From contig NZ_NOIH01000007.1 of the NCBI RefSeq assembly GCF_002245655.1, forward strand, positions 62,001 to 126,000: 64,000 nt of DNA. The letters run 5' to 3'. How positions within the stretch are numbered: the first letter of the stretch is position 1; every line of letters begins with the position of its first letter. Below are positions 36,903-45,367 of this stretch, piece after piece. Under the pieces are notes generated by a model. That model saw nothing but the letters and a program-made list of their open reading frames with translations. It had not been told where the DNA came from and did no database searches. Both the position numbers and the translations under genes were made by a program. The DNA is from Thauera propionica. GTDB lineage: Bacteria > Pseudomonadota > Gammaproteobacteria > Burkholderiales > Rhodocyclaceae.

Positions 36903-39900
36903 ATGCAAACGAAACGAATCTCACGTATGCCAGCCCCGCGTCGTTTGGCAGCGCATATCGCGGCAATGTCATTTTGTCTTACAGGCGTGGCGAGCATGGC
37001 CAACGCTGCGTCGTTTGATATCTCGAGTGTCCCCTTGTACCTCGGCGGGACGATCGAGCCGAACATCCTTTTTATCCTTGATGATTCGGGCTCAATGCAG
37101 TTCGAGGCGATCCCCGAGTCGTTGACCTGGACTTACTATCTTTTTCCGCCGGTCAGCAACATGTATGGCGGGAGTATTTATGATAATAGGATAATTCAGT
37201 TCAGCGATACGTCCGCAAGAAACGTGCAGGTTCGTTCAAGCCACAATAACAAGATTTTCTACAATCCGAACGTCACCTACCTGCCGTGGGTCAATCAGGA
37301 TAACGCAGCATGGGCGAATATTAATCCGTTTGATGCGCCTTTCAATCCACAGAATTATTCGCGAGGAAAATGGAATTTAACGACTGAGAAGTCTTACAAT
37401 CGCTGGAGAAATGATTCGGGTACTAACGACACTGCGCGCACCTATTGGCCCATTACGTTCTATGTCTATAAGGGTAGCGGTGCAGTCGACAATTATCGGA
37501 ACTATGTCAAGTACCAGATCAGGGGCACAGCCGGGTATCGACAGGATCTGAACGGCGGTTCCGAAACCACGGTTACTACATTCCCGTGGGGGCGGAGTGT
37601 TGCCCAGGAAACCCAGAATTTCGCCAACTGGTTCAGCTATTACCGATCCCGTATTCTTACGGCACGAGCGGGCATCGGGCGTGGTTTTGCAGCCCAGGGG
37701 GAGGGCATGCGCGTCGGTTTCGGTGCGATCAACACCGATAGCAGCACCGTGGATGGTTTGGCCGGCGGTACGGTCATCAGGGGAGTCCGGCGCTTTGAGG
37801 GCACGGATCGCGCAGGCTTCTTCAGCGAGCTGTATGGGCACACGATCCCGGCTGCGGGCACGCCGCTTCGCCGAGCGCTGGATGATGCAGGGCAATATTT
37901 CTCGCGCACTGACGATCGGGGGCCCTGGAGTACGACCCCAGGGGCCACAGGCGGGACGGATCTCAGCTGCAGGCAGTCATACGCCATCCTGATGACTGAT
38001 GGGTACTGGAGCGAAGGCAGTGAGTATGATGCCCGCACCAGCGCTGCACGCGACAATAATGTGGACGGCGTCGCGGGAAGCGCGATCACTGGTCCAGGAG
38101 GGGAAAGCTATACCTATTCCGCTACGAGTCCCTTCTCCGATTCCTATTCGGACACCTTGGCCGACGTCGCGATGTACTACTGGAAGCGTGACCTTCGGAC
38201 GGATGTCGAGAACCGGGTTCCTACGACGACGATCAATCCGGCTTTTTGGCAGCACATGTCGTTGTTCGGTATCGGCTTGGGTGTTGAGGGAACGGTTTCT
38301 CCAGATGCTGCTTTCGCGGCGATCGACTCGGGCACTACGATTCCTTGGGGTAATCCTCTTGAGGGAACGACCGCTGTTAAGGATGCACGTAAAGTAGATG
38401 ACCTTCTGCATGCTTCAGTGAATGCGCGTGGCGGGTTCTTCAGTGCGAGTGACCCCGATGAATTCGCACAAGTGATCAAGGAAACGCTCGAGTCTATCGG
38501 ACGCCGTAGCAGTTCCGCTTCGGCTGCAGCGGTCAGCGCGTTCCAGTTGAGCTCGGAGTCAAAGATCTTTCGTGCGACCTACGAGAGCGGCGGCTGGACT
38601 GGAGATCTTGCTGCCTATGCACTGGATCCCGTGACTGGCCAGCCGACTGCGACTCCTTCCTGGAGTGCAGCGGCGCTCATCCCCGCTCACGGATCGCGGA
38701 GCATTTTTACTTGGAGCCCCGAGTCGGGCGGGACCGGCGTTCCATTCCTCTGGTCCTCGATCACGACGGCCCAGAAAGGTTATCTGAATAGCGATGCTCG
38801 CTTGCTGAACTACCTGCGCGGCGAGCAGCTTCATGAGGTCGGTGGTGCCGGCGATGGCGTTTTCCGGGCCAGGGCAGGCAAACTTGGCGATATCGTGAAT
38901 TCGGATCCCGCATATGTCGCTTCCGAGGACTTTGGTTACGCGACTTTGTCGGGCATTCCGCTTGCGCAGCGAACTGCGTACGTGACGCGAAAAAACAGTA
39001 CGGCATTCAAGGAACGACCGGGGACCTTGTATGTGGGTGCCAACGACGGCATGTTGCACGCGTTTGACGCCAGTACCGGGGTGGAGAAGTTTGCCTTCAT
39101 TCCGAACTCGGTATTTCCGTATCTCAAGGAGTTGGCCGATCCGGACTATACGCATCGCTACTACGTTGATGGAGCGCCGAAGGTAGGGGACGCGTGGATT
39201 GGAACCTCCTGGAAAACCGTGCTGGTGGGTTCTACAGGCGCCGGCGGCCGCTCATATTTCGCCCTGGATGTCGAGAACCCGAACGCATTCGGTGCTGACA
39301 AGATCATGTGGGAGTTTTCGCATGCTGAGCTCGGCTACACCATCGGCCAGGCGTCGATTGTCATGACCGAAGGCGGTGATTGGGTCGCCATCTTCGGAAA
39401 CGGCTACAACAGCGACTCGCACAAGGCTCAGTTGTTCGTCGTTCGGCTATCCGATGGTGCGCTGCTCGCCCGGCTTGATACCGGAGTGGGAAGTACGACG
39501 ACGCCGAATGGCTTGGCGACCCCGGTCGCGGTTGACTTCGATCAGGATGGCGCGGCCGATATGGTCTATGCGGCAGACATGCTGGGGAACGTCTGGAAGT
39601 TTGATCTGACGAGTACTGCGGCCGCGAACTGGAAGGTCGCTTTTGGCGGAAAACCCTTGTTCCAGGCAAAGGATTCGCTGGGTAATGCCCAGCCCATCAC
39701 GGCAAAGCCGCAAGTTGCAGCGTTAGGTGGTAGGGGTGTGTACGTCTACATCGGGACCGGGCAGTTCTTTGAGCGTGGTGATCAAGGTGACATGGCGCGA
39801 CAGAGTCTCTACGGCATCAAGGACGAATGTGGACGGCGCGTAACGGGTTCAGACTGCGAAGCGGCAACCGGATCCTCGAAGGTCGCCCGTACGAACTTGC

Positions 39901-40469
39901 TGGAACAATCGATCACATACGAATATCGGCTCACCGTCGGAGATAAGAACTGGGGGCTTCGTCAGGTTACGAATAGGACAATGTCGCCCACAAGTCCGGA
40001 AAAGGGTTTCTTCATTGACCTCATTTCTCCACGTCTCGGGGTGCAGGGGGAGCGGGTCACAGAAGCGGTTTCGGTCTGGTCTGATCGGGTCATCTTCGTT
40101 ACGCGCATCCCGAATTCGGATCCCTGCTCGTTTGGCGGGTCGTCGTGGTTGATGGAAGTCGATCCGGCAACTGGGGGGCGTCTTGACTTCGCGGCGTTCG
40201 ATCTCAATGGTGATGGCCTCTTCAACATGGCGGACTGGGTTCCCCTCCTGGACAATGAAGGAAATCCTGTTCTCGATGAAGATGGAAACGAGGTTCGGAC
40301 CCCGCCAACGGGAATTCTCAACGAGGATGGCATGATGCGGATGCCTGCAGTCTTGCGTGTTGGCGATACCGTCATGAAGAACATGACGGATACCTCGGGG
40401 CAGCTGGTGCAGATTCCGAACAAGGTGCCATTCTCGCTAGGTCGGCAGTCCTGGCGGCAACTGCGCTGA
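36903..40469 (+). CDS. pilY1: pilus tip adhesin PilY1
   Basis: 1188 residues. Signal peptide (about 1-38) then an N-terminal von Willebrand A-like domain with the MIDAS residues DDSGSM at about 60 and ILMTDG at about 365. The C-terminal half is the PilY1 seven-bladed propeller (LYVGANDGMLHAFDASTGVEKFAFIPNSVFPYL) with a calcium loop DFDQDGAAD near residue 877 and a second EF-like loop DLNGDGLFNM near 1100. The C-terminal propeller controls pilus retraction in Pseudomonas. An RGD triplet lies at 958-960. The middle is rich in Asn/Tyr and of lower GC than the flanks. GGAG precedes the ATG. Confidence 0.93.
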   Translation: MQTKRISRMPAPRRLAAHIAAMSFCLTGVASMANAASFDISSVPLYLGGTIEPNILFILDDSGSMQFEAIPESLTWTYYLFPPVSNMYGGSIYDNRIIQFSDTSARNVQVRSSHNNKIFYNPNVTYLPWVNQDNAAWANINPFDAPFNPQNYSRGKWNLTTEKSYNRWRNDSGTNDTARTYWPITFYVYKGSGAVDNYRNYVKYQIRGTAGYRQDLNGGSETTVTTFPWGRSVAQETQNFANWFSYYRSRILTARAGIGRGFAAQGEGMRVGFGAINTDSSTVDGLAGGTVIRGVRRFEGTDRAGFFSELYGHTIPAAGTPLRRALDDAGQYFSRTDDRGPWSTTPGATGGTDLSCRQSYAILMTDGYWSEGSEYDARTSAARDNNVDGVAGSAITGPGGESYTYSATSPFSDSYSDTLADVAMYYWKRDLRTDVENRVPTTTINPAFWQHMSLFGIGLGVEGTVSPDAAFAAIDSGTTIPWGNPLEGTTAVKDARKVDDLLHASVNARGGFFSASDPDEFAQVIKETLESIGRRSSSASAAAVSAFQLSSESKIFRATYESGGWTGDLAAYALDPVTGQPTATPSWSAAALIPAHGSRSIFTWSPESGGTGVPFLWSSITTAQKGYLNSDARLLNYLRGEQLHEVGGAGDGVFRARAGKLGDIVNSDPAYVASEDFGYATLSGIPLAQRTAYVTRKNSTAFKERPGTLYVGANDGMLHAFDASTGVEKFAFIPNSVFPYLKELADPDYTHRYYVDGAPKVGDAWIGTSWKTVLVGSTGAGGRSYFALDVENPNAFGADKIMWEFSHAELGYTIGQASIVMTEGGDWVAIFGNGYNSDSHKAQLFVVRLSDGALLARLDTGVGSTTTPNGLATPVAVDFDQDGAADMVYAADMLGNVWKFDLTSTAAANWKVAFGGKPLFQAKDSLGNAQPITAKPQVAALGGRGVYVYIGTGQFFERGDQGDMARQSLYGIKDECGRRVTGSDCEAATGSSKVARTNLLEQSITYEYRLTVGDKNWGLRQVTNRTMSPTSPEKGFFIDLISPRLGVQGERVTEAVSVWSDRVIFVTRIPNSDPCSFGGSSWLMEVDPATGGRLDFAAFDLNGDGLFNMADWVPLLDNEGNPVLDEDGNEVRTPPTGILNEDGMMRMPAVLRVGDTVMKNMTDTSGQLVQIPNKVPFSLGRQSWRQLR

Positions 40470-40512
40470 GCGAACATGGGCGCGCGGTACTGAAAAAAAG
40501 GAAATCATTGCG

Positions 40513-40857
40513 ATGATAACGATTAAGAAACTGGCGCTCGGCGCAATGCTCGCGGTGTCCTCTTGGGGGGTTGGGGCTCAGGAGGGCATGCCAGAATTGC
40601 AGGGGCGGCTCGATGGCGTTGAACTCGTGCCACCGCAATTGATAGTGAATGGTCGGGCCGTTTCCCCTTCGAGCCGTATCGTGATCACCGCGGATGGCGC
40701 CGAGCGCCGGCTTACGGTCGGTGATCTCGTGAGGTTTCCGAAGGGTGTTCCCATCGGCTACGACTATACGGTCGAGAATGCGGAAAATCGGATTTCCCGA
40801 TTGCATGTTCTTCACGATCTCGATGAGAGCCAGCCAATGCGGGAGGGATCGAAATGA
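40513..40857 (+). CDS. pilY2: small exported protein in the position of PilY2
   Basis: 114 residues: signal peptide MITIKKLALGAMLAVSSWGVGAQE and a short beta-rich domain (GRLDGVELVPPQLIVNGRAVSPSSRIVITADGAERRLTVGDLVRFPKGVPIGYDYTVEN). Pseudomonas carries pilY2, of similar size, in this exact slot between pilY1 and pilE, so I assign it mainly by position. It overlaps pilE by four bases. Role in pilus biogenesis inferred only. Confidence 0.6.
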   Translation: MITIKKLALGAMLAVSSWGVGAQEGMPELQGRLDGVELVPPQLIVNGRAVSPSSRIVITADGAERRLTVGDLVRFPKGVPIGYDYTVENAENRISRLHVLHDLDESQPMREGSK

Positions 40858-41282
40858 GACTCCGTCGACAACTTGGTGGCTTCACGCTGATTGAGATGAT
40901 GATCGTCGTGGCGGTGATCGCCATCATCGCCTCTATTGCCTATCCGAATTACAGCGAGTATCTCAGAAAGGGGCGGAGAGCCGAATGCGCGTCCGTCTTG
41001 TTGAGCTTGGCGAATGCTATGGAGCGGCGTTTTTCTGCGAACGGTTGGTATTTTGACGACCCGGCAGCCCCCGATTTGCCCTTTGCGGCAAGATGCCCGG
41101 TGGATGGTGGTGTCACTTATTACAACGTCGGATTCGTGGCTGGTGCGCAGGCCAGAGATCGTTTCGCGATTCAGGCAGTGCCAGCTGGCCCTCAGACAGG
41201 CGATGCTTGCGGAACGTTGACGATCAACCAGGCGGGGGTGAAGGGGCAGGCGGCTGGAATGGAAGTCCGACAGTGCTGGTGA
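40854..41282 (+). CDS. pilE: type IV pilin-like PilE
   Basis: 142 residues. Leader MRLRRQLGG then FTLIEMMIVVAVIAIIASIAYPNYSEYLRKGRRAECASVLLSLANAMERRFSANGWYF, with Glu at +5. Two Cys near the end (DACGTLTI and VRQCW) form the D-region loop. As in Pseudomonas, PilE here is a minor pilin at the end of the tip cluster rather than the major subunit, judging by context. Its stop overlaps the start of the protease gene. Confidence 0.88.
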   Translation: MRLRRQLGGFTLIEMMIVVAVIAIIASIAYPNYSEYLRKGRRAECASVLLSLANAMERRFSANGWYFDDPAAPDLPFAARCPVDGGVTYYNVGFVAGAQARDRFAIQAVPAGPQTGDACGTLTINQAGVKGQAAGMEVRQCW

Positions 41283-41920
41283 GCGTTCGCGGTGCTTTCT
41301 GTCTGACTGCGATGCTGATGGTCGCGAATGCAGCTCAAGCATTGGACATCGCGTTGGTCGGCACGATTGGGACGAGGGCTATCCTCGTGGTGGATGGGGG
41401 CGCGCCGCAGACGATCCCGGTTGGGGGAAAATCTCGCGAAGGGGTCCGTGTCCTCCGGGTCGATGGTGACTTGCTTTCATACGAGTTCGAAGGCCAGCGA
41501 GGGTCAGCACGTCTGGGTGAGCATGTTGTTCATGCGGCCACGACAGAGGGGGGCGAGCAGGTCGCGCTGCAAGCCGACTCACGCGGGCATTTTGTCACTC
41601 GGGGTCGCCTGAACGGTGCTGCGACGGAGTTGTTGGTTGATACCGGTGCAACTTTCGTTTCGCTGGGGCGCTCTGATGCCGTACGTGCCGGAATCGACTA
41701 CGCATCCGGAACGCCGGGCATGAGCGCGACAGCTAACGGTACTGTGCGTGTCTGGCGGCACAAGCTGGACAGGCTCGAAATCGGGCCCCTTTCGGTGCGG
41801 AACGTCGATGTCGTCGTGCATGAACAGGACTTGCCCGTTGTGCTGTTGGGGATGAGTTTTTTGAATCGGATGGACTGGCGACAAGAAGGAGACAAACTGC
41901 TTCTCAAGAAGCGGTATTGA
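41279..41920 (+). CDS. retropepsin-like (clan AA) aspartic protease, exported
   Basis: 213 residues. GTG start overlaps the pilE stop (GTGA). A signal peptide (SVRGAFCLTAMLMVANAAQA) is followed by an N-terminal strand domain, then a retropepsin-like domain with the catalytic triad ELLVDTGATFVSL near residue 120 and a second half VVLLGMSFLNRMDW. Only one D-T-G is present, so the enzyme should dimerise. The family is TIGR02281-like. Substrate unknown; the coupling to pilE suggests processing or binding of an envelope or pilus protein. Confidence 0.83.
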   Translation: MSVRGAFCLTAMLMVANAAQALDIALVGTIGTRAILVVDGGAPQTIPVGGKSREGVRVLRVDGDLLSYEFEGQRGSARLGEHVVHAATTEGGEQVALQADSRGHFVTRGRLNGAATELLVDTGATFVSLGRSDAVRAGIDYASGTPGMSATANGTVRVWRHKLDRLEIGPLSVRNVDVVVHEQDLPVVLLGMSFLNRMDWRQEGDKLLLKKRY

Positions 41921-41928
41921 CGATTTCG

Positions 41929-42552
41929 ATGAGTCTGGAGCGGAACGTTCGCGAGCTTTCACCTGCGCTGATTCGTCTGCGCGGCTTGTTGACTGCCGGG
42001 CCTGTCGATGTCGAATCTGGCGATTTTCCTGAAGTGCTTGCGCAGCGGAGTGGAAGGCCAGCCGCGGTCCTTGTGCCGATCGTTCTGAATGGTTCTGATC
42101 CCGCCATCCTCCTCACCCGCCGCACAGACCATCTCCACCACCATCCGGGCCAGATCAGCTTCCCCGGTGGGCGCGTCGAGGCGCAGGACTCGACGCCCGT
42201 TGACACCGCGCTCCGCGAGACCGAAGAAGAGATTGGTCTCGACCGTCGCCATGTCGAGTTGCTCGGTGCCTTGCCCGATTACTACACGGGCACGGGGTTT
42301 CGTGTCACGCCCGTGGTGGGGCTCGTGCATCCGCCGTTCGAACTCCGTCTGGATGCCTTCGAGGTGGCCGAGGCCTTCGAGGTGCCGCTGAAGCATTTTC
42401 TCGATCCCGCCAACCACCAGCGCCATAGCCTGATGCACGAAGGGCGGGAGCGGCAGTTCCACGCCATGCCTTACAAGGACTACTTCATCTGGGGTGCGAC
42501 CGCCGGGATCCTGATGTCCCTGTATCGCCTGCTGAGGGAGCCGGAGCGTTGA
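41929..42552 (+). CDS. NUDIX hydrolase, CoA pyrophosphatase-like
   Basis: 207 residues. NUDIX box GGRVEAQDSTPVDTALRETEEEIGL at about 76-100 is complete, and the upstream LLTRRTDHLHHHPGQISFPGGR motif is that of the CoA pyrophosphatase (NudL/YeaB) group, with VTPVVGLVHPPFELRLDAFEVAEAFEVPLKHFLDP. It should split CoA or acyl-CoA to 4'-phosphopantetheine and 3',5'-ADP. ATG 41929 is taken; a TTG at 41917 would overlap the protease stop. It is followed by a 138-base gap. Confidence 0.9.
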   Translation: MSLERNVRELSPALIRLRGLLTAGPVDVESGDFPEVLAQRSGRPAAVLVPIVLNGSDPAILLTRRTDHLHHHPGQISFPGGRVEAQDSTPVDTALRETEEEIGLDRRHVELLGALPDYYTGTGFRVTPVVGLVHPPFELRLDAFEVAEAFEVPLKHFLDPANHQRHSLMHEGRERQFHAMPYKDYFIWGATAGILMSLYRLLREPER

Positions 42553-42690
42553 CAGAGAGGCATCAGGGGACGAGCTGACCTGTCGTACAGGATGGGCTCT
42601 GCGCCCGTCGTGTGCGCGAGTTGTTCTTGGCACTTGTGGTATCTTGGGCAAAACAGATTCCGAGTTCCTTCCTCGTCCCCCGGCTGCTGC

Positions 42691-43617
42691 ATGACCCTCT
42701 TTTCGTTGATCATTGCCCTGCTGCTCGAGCAGGTTCGTCCGCTACCCGTCAAACACGTCGTGCTCGACCCGCTTGCGGCCTTGTCGGGTGCGTTGGTGAG
42801 TCGCTTCAATGACGGACAGGCCCAGCATGGACGACTGGCCTGGGTGCTGGTCGTCGTGTTGGGGACGGTTGGTACGGCCCTGGCGCACTACCTGCTTTGG
42901 GAAGGGCATCCGCTGCTGGCCTTCGCGTTCAACGTGGCGGTGCTTTACCTGACGATGGGCTTTCGTCATGAGAGCCATTTCTTCACGGACATCCACCTCG
43001 CGCTGCGCATGGGGGAACTCGATCGGGCACGGGAACTGCTGGGCGAATGGCGGGGCCGTAGCTACCGCGACGCAAGTTCGAGCGAGGTGGCGCGCCTCGC
43101 CATAGAACAGGCCTTGGTCGCTGCACACCGCAACGTGTTCGGCGTGGCGTTCTGGTTCGTGATCCTGCCCGGGCCGAGTGGTGCGGTGATGTATCGGCTG
43201 GCACGTTTCTTTGCCGAAGATTGGGGGCAGCGCACCGATCCGGAGTTCGGTGAGTTCGGTCGTTTTGCGCGCCGCGCATTCGAGGCGATCGACTGGGTGC
43301 CGGTGCGGCTTACAGCAGCCTCTTTCTCGATCGTGGGCAATTTCGAGGATGCTATCTATTGCTGGCGCACTCAGGCCGTGCTGTGGCCCGACAGGTCGTC
43401 GGCTATACTGCTTTCAAGCGGCGGAGGGGCGTTGGGTGTAAGGCTCGGCATGCCCATCCATGAATCCGGCGAGATCGTCGACCGACCCGAGCTTGGACAG
43501 GGCGATGAGGCGGATGCCGATCACATGCAAAGCACCGTGGGCCTGGTATGGCGGGCGCTGCTGGTGTGTTTGTTCATGCTTGCACTGCTCGGCCTTGCGG
43601 GCTGGGTGGGCGGGTGA
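42691..43617 (+). CDS. CobD/CbiB-family membrane protein
   Basis: 308 residues with four or five transmembrane helices, starting MTLFSLIIALLLEQVRPLP, the pattern of the CobD/CbiB-AmpE superfamily (FVILPGPSGAVMYRLARFF, and RAFEAIDWVPVRLTAASFSIVGNFEDAIYCW, the PARL-like motif). Betaproteobacterial proteins of this type are usually annotated as CobD/CbiB family and lie away from cobalamin genes; AmpE (signalling of cell wall stress) is the closest named alternative. It ends 28 bases before the thiolase. Confidence 0.82.
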   Translation: MTLFSLIIALLLEQVRPLPVKHVVLDPLAALSGALVSRFNDGQAQHGRLAWVLVVVLGTVGTALAHYLLWEGHPLLAFAFNVAVLYLTMGFRHESHFFTDIHLALRMGELDRARELLGEWRGRSYRDASSSEVARLAIEQALVAAHRNVFGVAFWFVILPGPSGAVMYRLARFFAEDWGQRTDPEFGEFGRFARRAFEAIDWVPVRLTAASFSIVGNFEDAIYCWRTQAVLWPDRSSAILLSSGGGALGVRLGMPIHESGEIVDRPELGQGDEADADHMQSTVGLVWRALLVCLFMLALLGLAGWVGG

Positions 43618-43645
43618 GATTTCGATTTCCTAGGAGGGAGTTCGC

Positions 43646-44827
43646 ATGGCAAATCGTGAAGTCGTTGTTCTGAGTGCTGTTCGTTCCGCTGTCGGCGGTT
43701 TTGGTGGTTCGCTAAAGGACATGGAGCCGTCGGAGCTTGGTGCGGTCGTCGCCAAGGAAGCGTTTGCTCGTGCAGGAGTGGACCCGAAGGCGGTTTCGTT
43801 CGCTGCGGTGGGTAACTGCATTCCGACCGACTCGCGCTACGCCTACGTTGCGCGCGTGGCGACGGTCAATGCCGGCATGTCGACGGACTCTGTGGCGTTC
43901 GCGGTCAATCGCCTGTGTGGTTCGGCGCAGCAGGCCATCGTCAGCGCCTCGCAGGCGATCATGCTGGGTGACGCGGACTATGCGATCGGTGGCGGCGTCG
44001 AAGTGATGTCGCGCGGCGCCTACCTGCTGCCGGCGCTGCGCAGCGGTGCGCGCATGGGCGACACCAAGGCGATCGATGCCATGGTTGCCGTGCTGACCGA
44101 TCCGTTCGGCGTGGGTCACATGGGTATCACCGCCGAGAACCTGTGCAGCAAGTGGGGGATCTCGCGCGAGGAGCAGGACGCCTTTGCGCTCGAGTCGCAG
44201 AAGCGTGCTGCGGCCGCGATCGCCGAGGGGCGTTTCAAGGATCAGATCGTCCCGATCACCTTCGAGACCCGCAAGGGGACCGTGGTGTTCGATACCGACG
44301 AGCACCCGCGCATGACGACGATGGAAGCGCTCGGCAAGATGAAGCCGGCGTTCAAGAAGGATGGTTCGGTGACTGCGGGCAACGCCTCTGGCATCAATGA
44401 CGCCGCTGCCTTCCTGGTGCTGGCCGACGCAGCCAAGGCAGCCGCTGCCGGCCAGAAGCCGATCGCCCGCCTGGTGTCCTATGCCATTGCCGGCGTGCCG
44501 AACGATGTCATGGGCGAAGGTCCGATTCCGTCGACCAAGCTCGCGCTGCAGCGCGCAGGCCTGAAGCTCGACCAGATGGACGTGATCGAGTCGAACGAAG
44601 CCTTCGCGGCCCAGTCGATCGCGGTCAACCGTGGCCTGGAACTCGATACGAGCAAGGTCAACCCGAACGGTGGCGCCATCGCCCTGGGGCATCCGGTGGG
44701 TGCGACGGGCTCGGTGATCATCACCAAGCTGCTGCATGAGCTGATCCGCGTGAATGGCCGTTATGGCCTGGCCACGATGTGCATCGGGGGCGGTCAGGGC
44801 ATCACGACGGTGTGGGAACGCATCTAA
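43646..44827 (+). CDS. thiolase (acetyl-CoA acetyltransferase)
   Basis: 393 residues. Catalytic Cys in NRLCGSAQQAI at about 90, His in GHPVGATGS at about 350, and the second Cys in MCIGGGQGITTVWER. It condenses two acetyl-CoA to acetoacetyl-CoA or the reverse. It may serve polyhydroxybutyrate synthesis, ketogenic degradation or longer substrates (BktB type); no pha or fad genes are next to it to decide. AGGAGGGAG precedes the ATG. A strong terminator follows. Confidence 0.95.
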   Translation: MANREVVVLSAVRSAVGGFGGSLKDMEPSELGAVVAKEAFARAGVDPKAVSFAAVGNCIPTDSRYAYVARVATVNAGMSTDSVAFAVNRLCGSAQQAIVSASQAIMLGDADYAIGGGVEVMSRGAYLLPALRSGARMGDTKAIDAMVAVLTDPFGVGHMGITAENLCSKWGISREEQDAFALESQKRAAAAIAEGRFKDQIVPITFETRKGTVVFDTDEHPRMTTMEALGKMKPAFKKDGSVTAGNASGINDAAAFLVLADAAKAAAAGQKPIARLVSYAIAGVPNDVMGEGPIPSTKLALQRAGLKLDQMDVIESNEAFAAQSIAVNRGLELDTSKVNPNGGAIALGHPVGATGSVIITKLLHELIRVNGRYGLATMCIGGGQGITTVWERI

Positions 44828-44853
44828 GTACGCTCGGTTGGCACCACGAAAAA

Positions 44854-44890
44854 GCCGCGCTGCCCTTCGGGGCCTGCGCGGCTTCTTTTT
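44854..44890 (+). terminator. Rho-independent terminator after thiolase
   Basis: GCCGCGC and GCGCGGC arms with an inner GCCC-TTC-GGGGC hairpin, then CTTTTTTG-like T-run (44883-44890), preceded by AAAAA. It can also act for the convergent msrB. Confidence 0.9.
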
Positions 44891-44937
44891 GCTCCTCGCG
44901 TTAAGCAGGACCGGCGCGGCCGGCCGGAGCCGACTCG

Positions 44938-45339
44938 TCAGTCAGGATCCTTGTCCAGCTTGATCGACGCAGAGTTGATGCAGTAACGCAGTCCGGTGGG
45001 CTGCGGCCCGTCTTCGAAAACGTGGCCGAGGTGGGCGCCGCACTGCTGGCACAGGACTTCAGTACGCACCATGTAGTGACTGCGGTCGATGGCGGACTCG
45101 ACGTTGTCTGGCTCGGCCGCCGTCCAGAAGCTGGGCCAGCCGCAGCCGGCGTCGAACTTGTGTTCGGAGCGAAACAGGGGGGCGCCACAGCAGACGCAGT
45201 TGTAGGCACCCTTGTCCCAGACGTTCCAGTATTCGCCAGTGAAAGCGCGTTCAGTGCCTTTCTCGCGCGTGACGTGGTACTGCATGTCGCTTAGCCGGGC
45301 GCGCCATTCGGCGTCCGCCTTCTCGATCTTACGGGGCAT
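44938..45339 (-). CDS. msrB: peptide methionine (R)-S-oxide reductase
   Basis: 133 residues. Two zinc-binding CxxC motifs (CVCC and CQQC), GWPSFW and the catalytic RYCINSASI near residue 122 are diagnostic. No signal peptide, so cytosolic; it repairs R-methionine sulfoxide. It may be co-transcribed with the DUF2863 gene 28 bases upstream. Confidence 0.95.
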   Translation of the reverse strand: MPRKIEKADAEWRARLSDMQYHVTREKGTERAFTGEYWNVWDKGAYNCVCCGAPLFRSEHKFDAGCGWPSFWTAAEPDNVESAIDRSHYMVRTEVLCQQCGAHLGHVFEDGPQPTGLRYCINSASIKLDKDPD

Positions 45340-45367
45340 CGTCGTCAGCCTGCCTGAGGGTTAGCGC

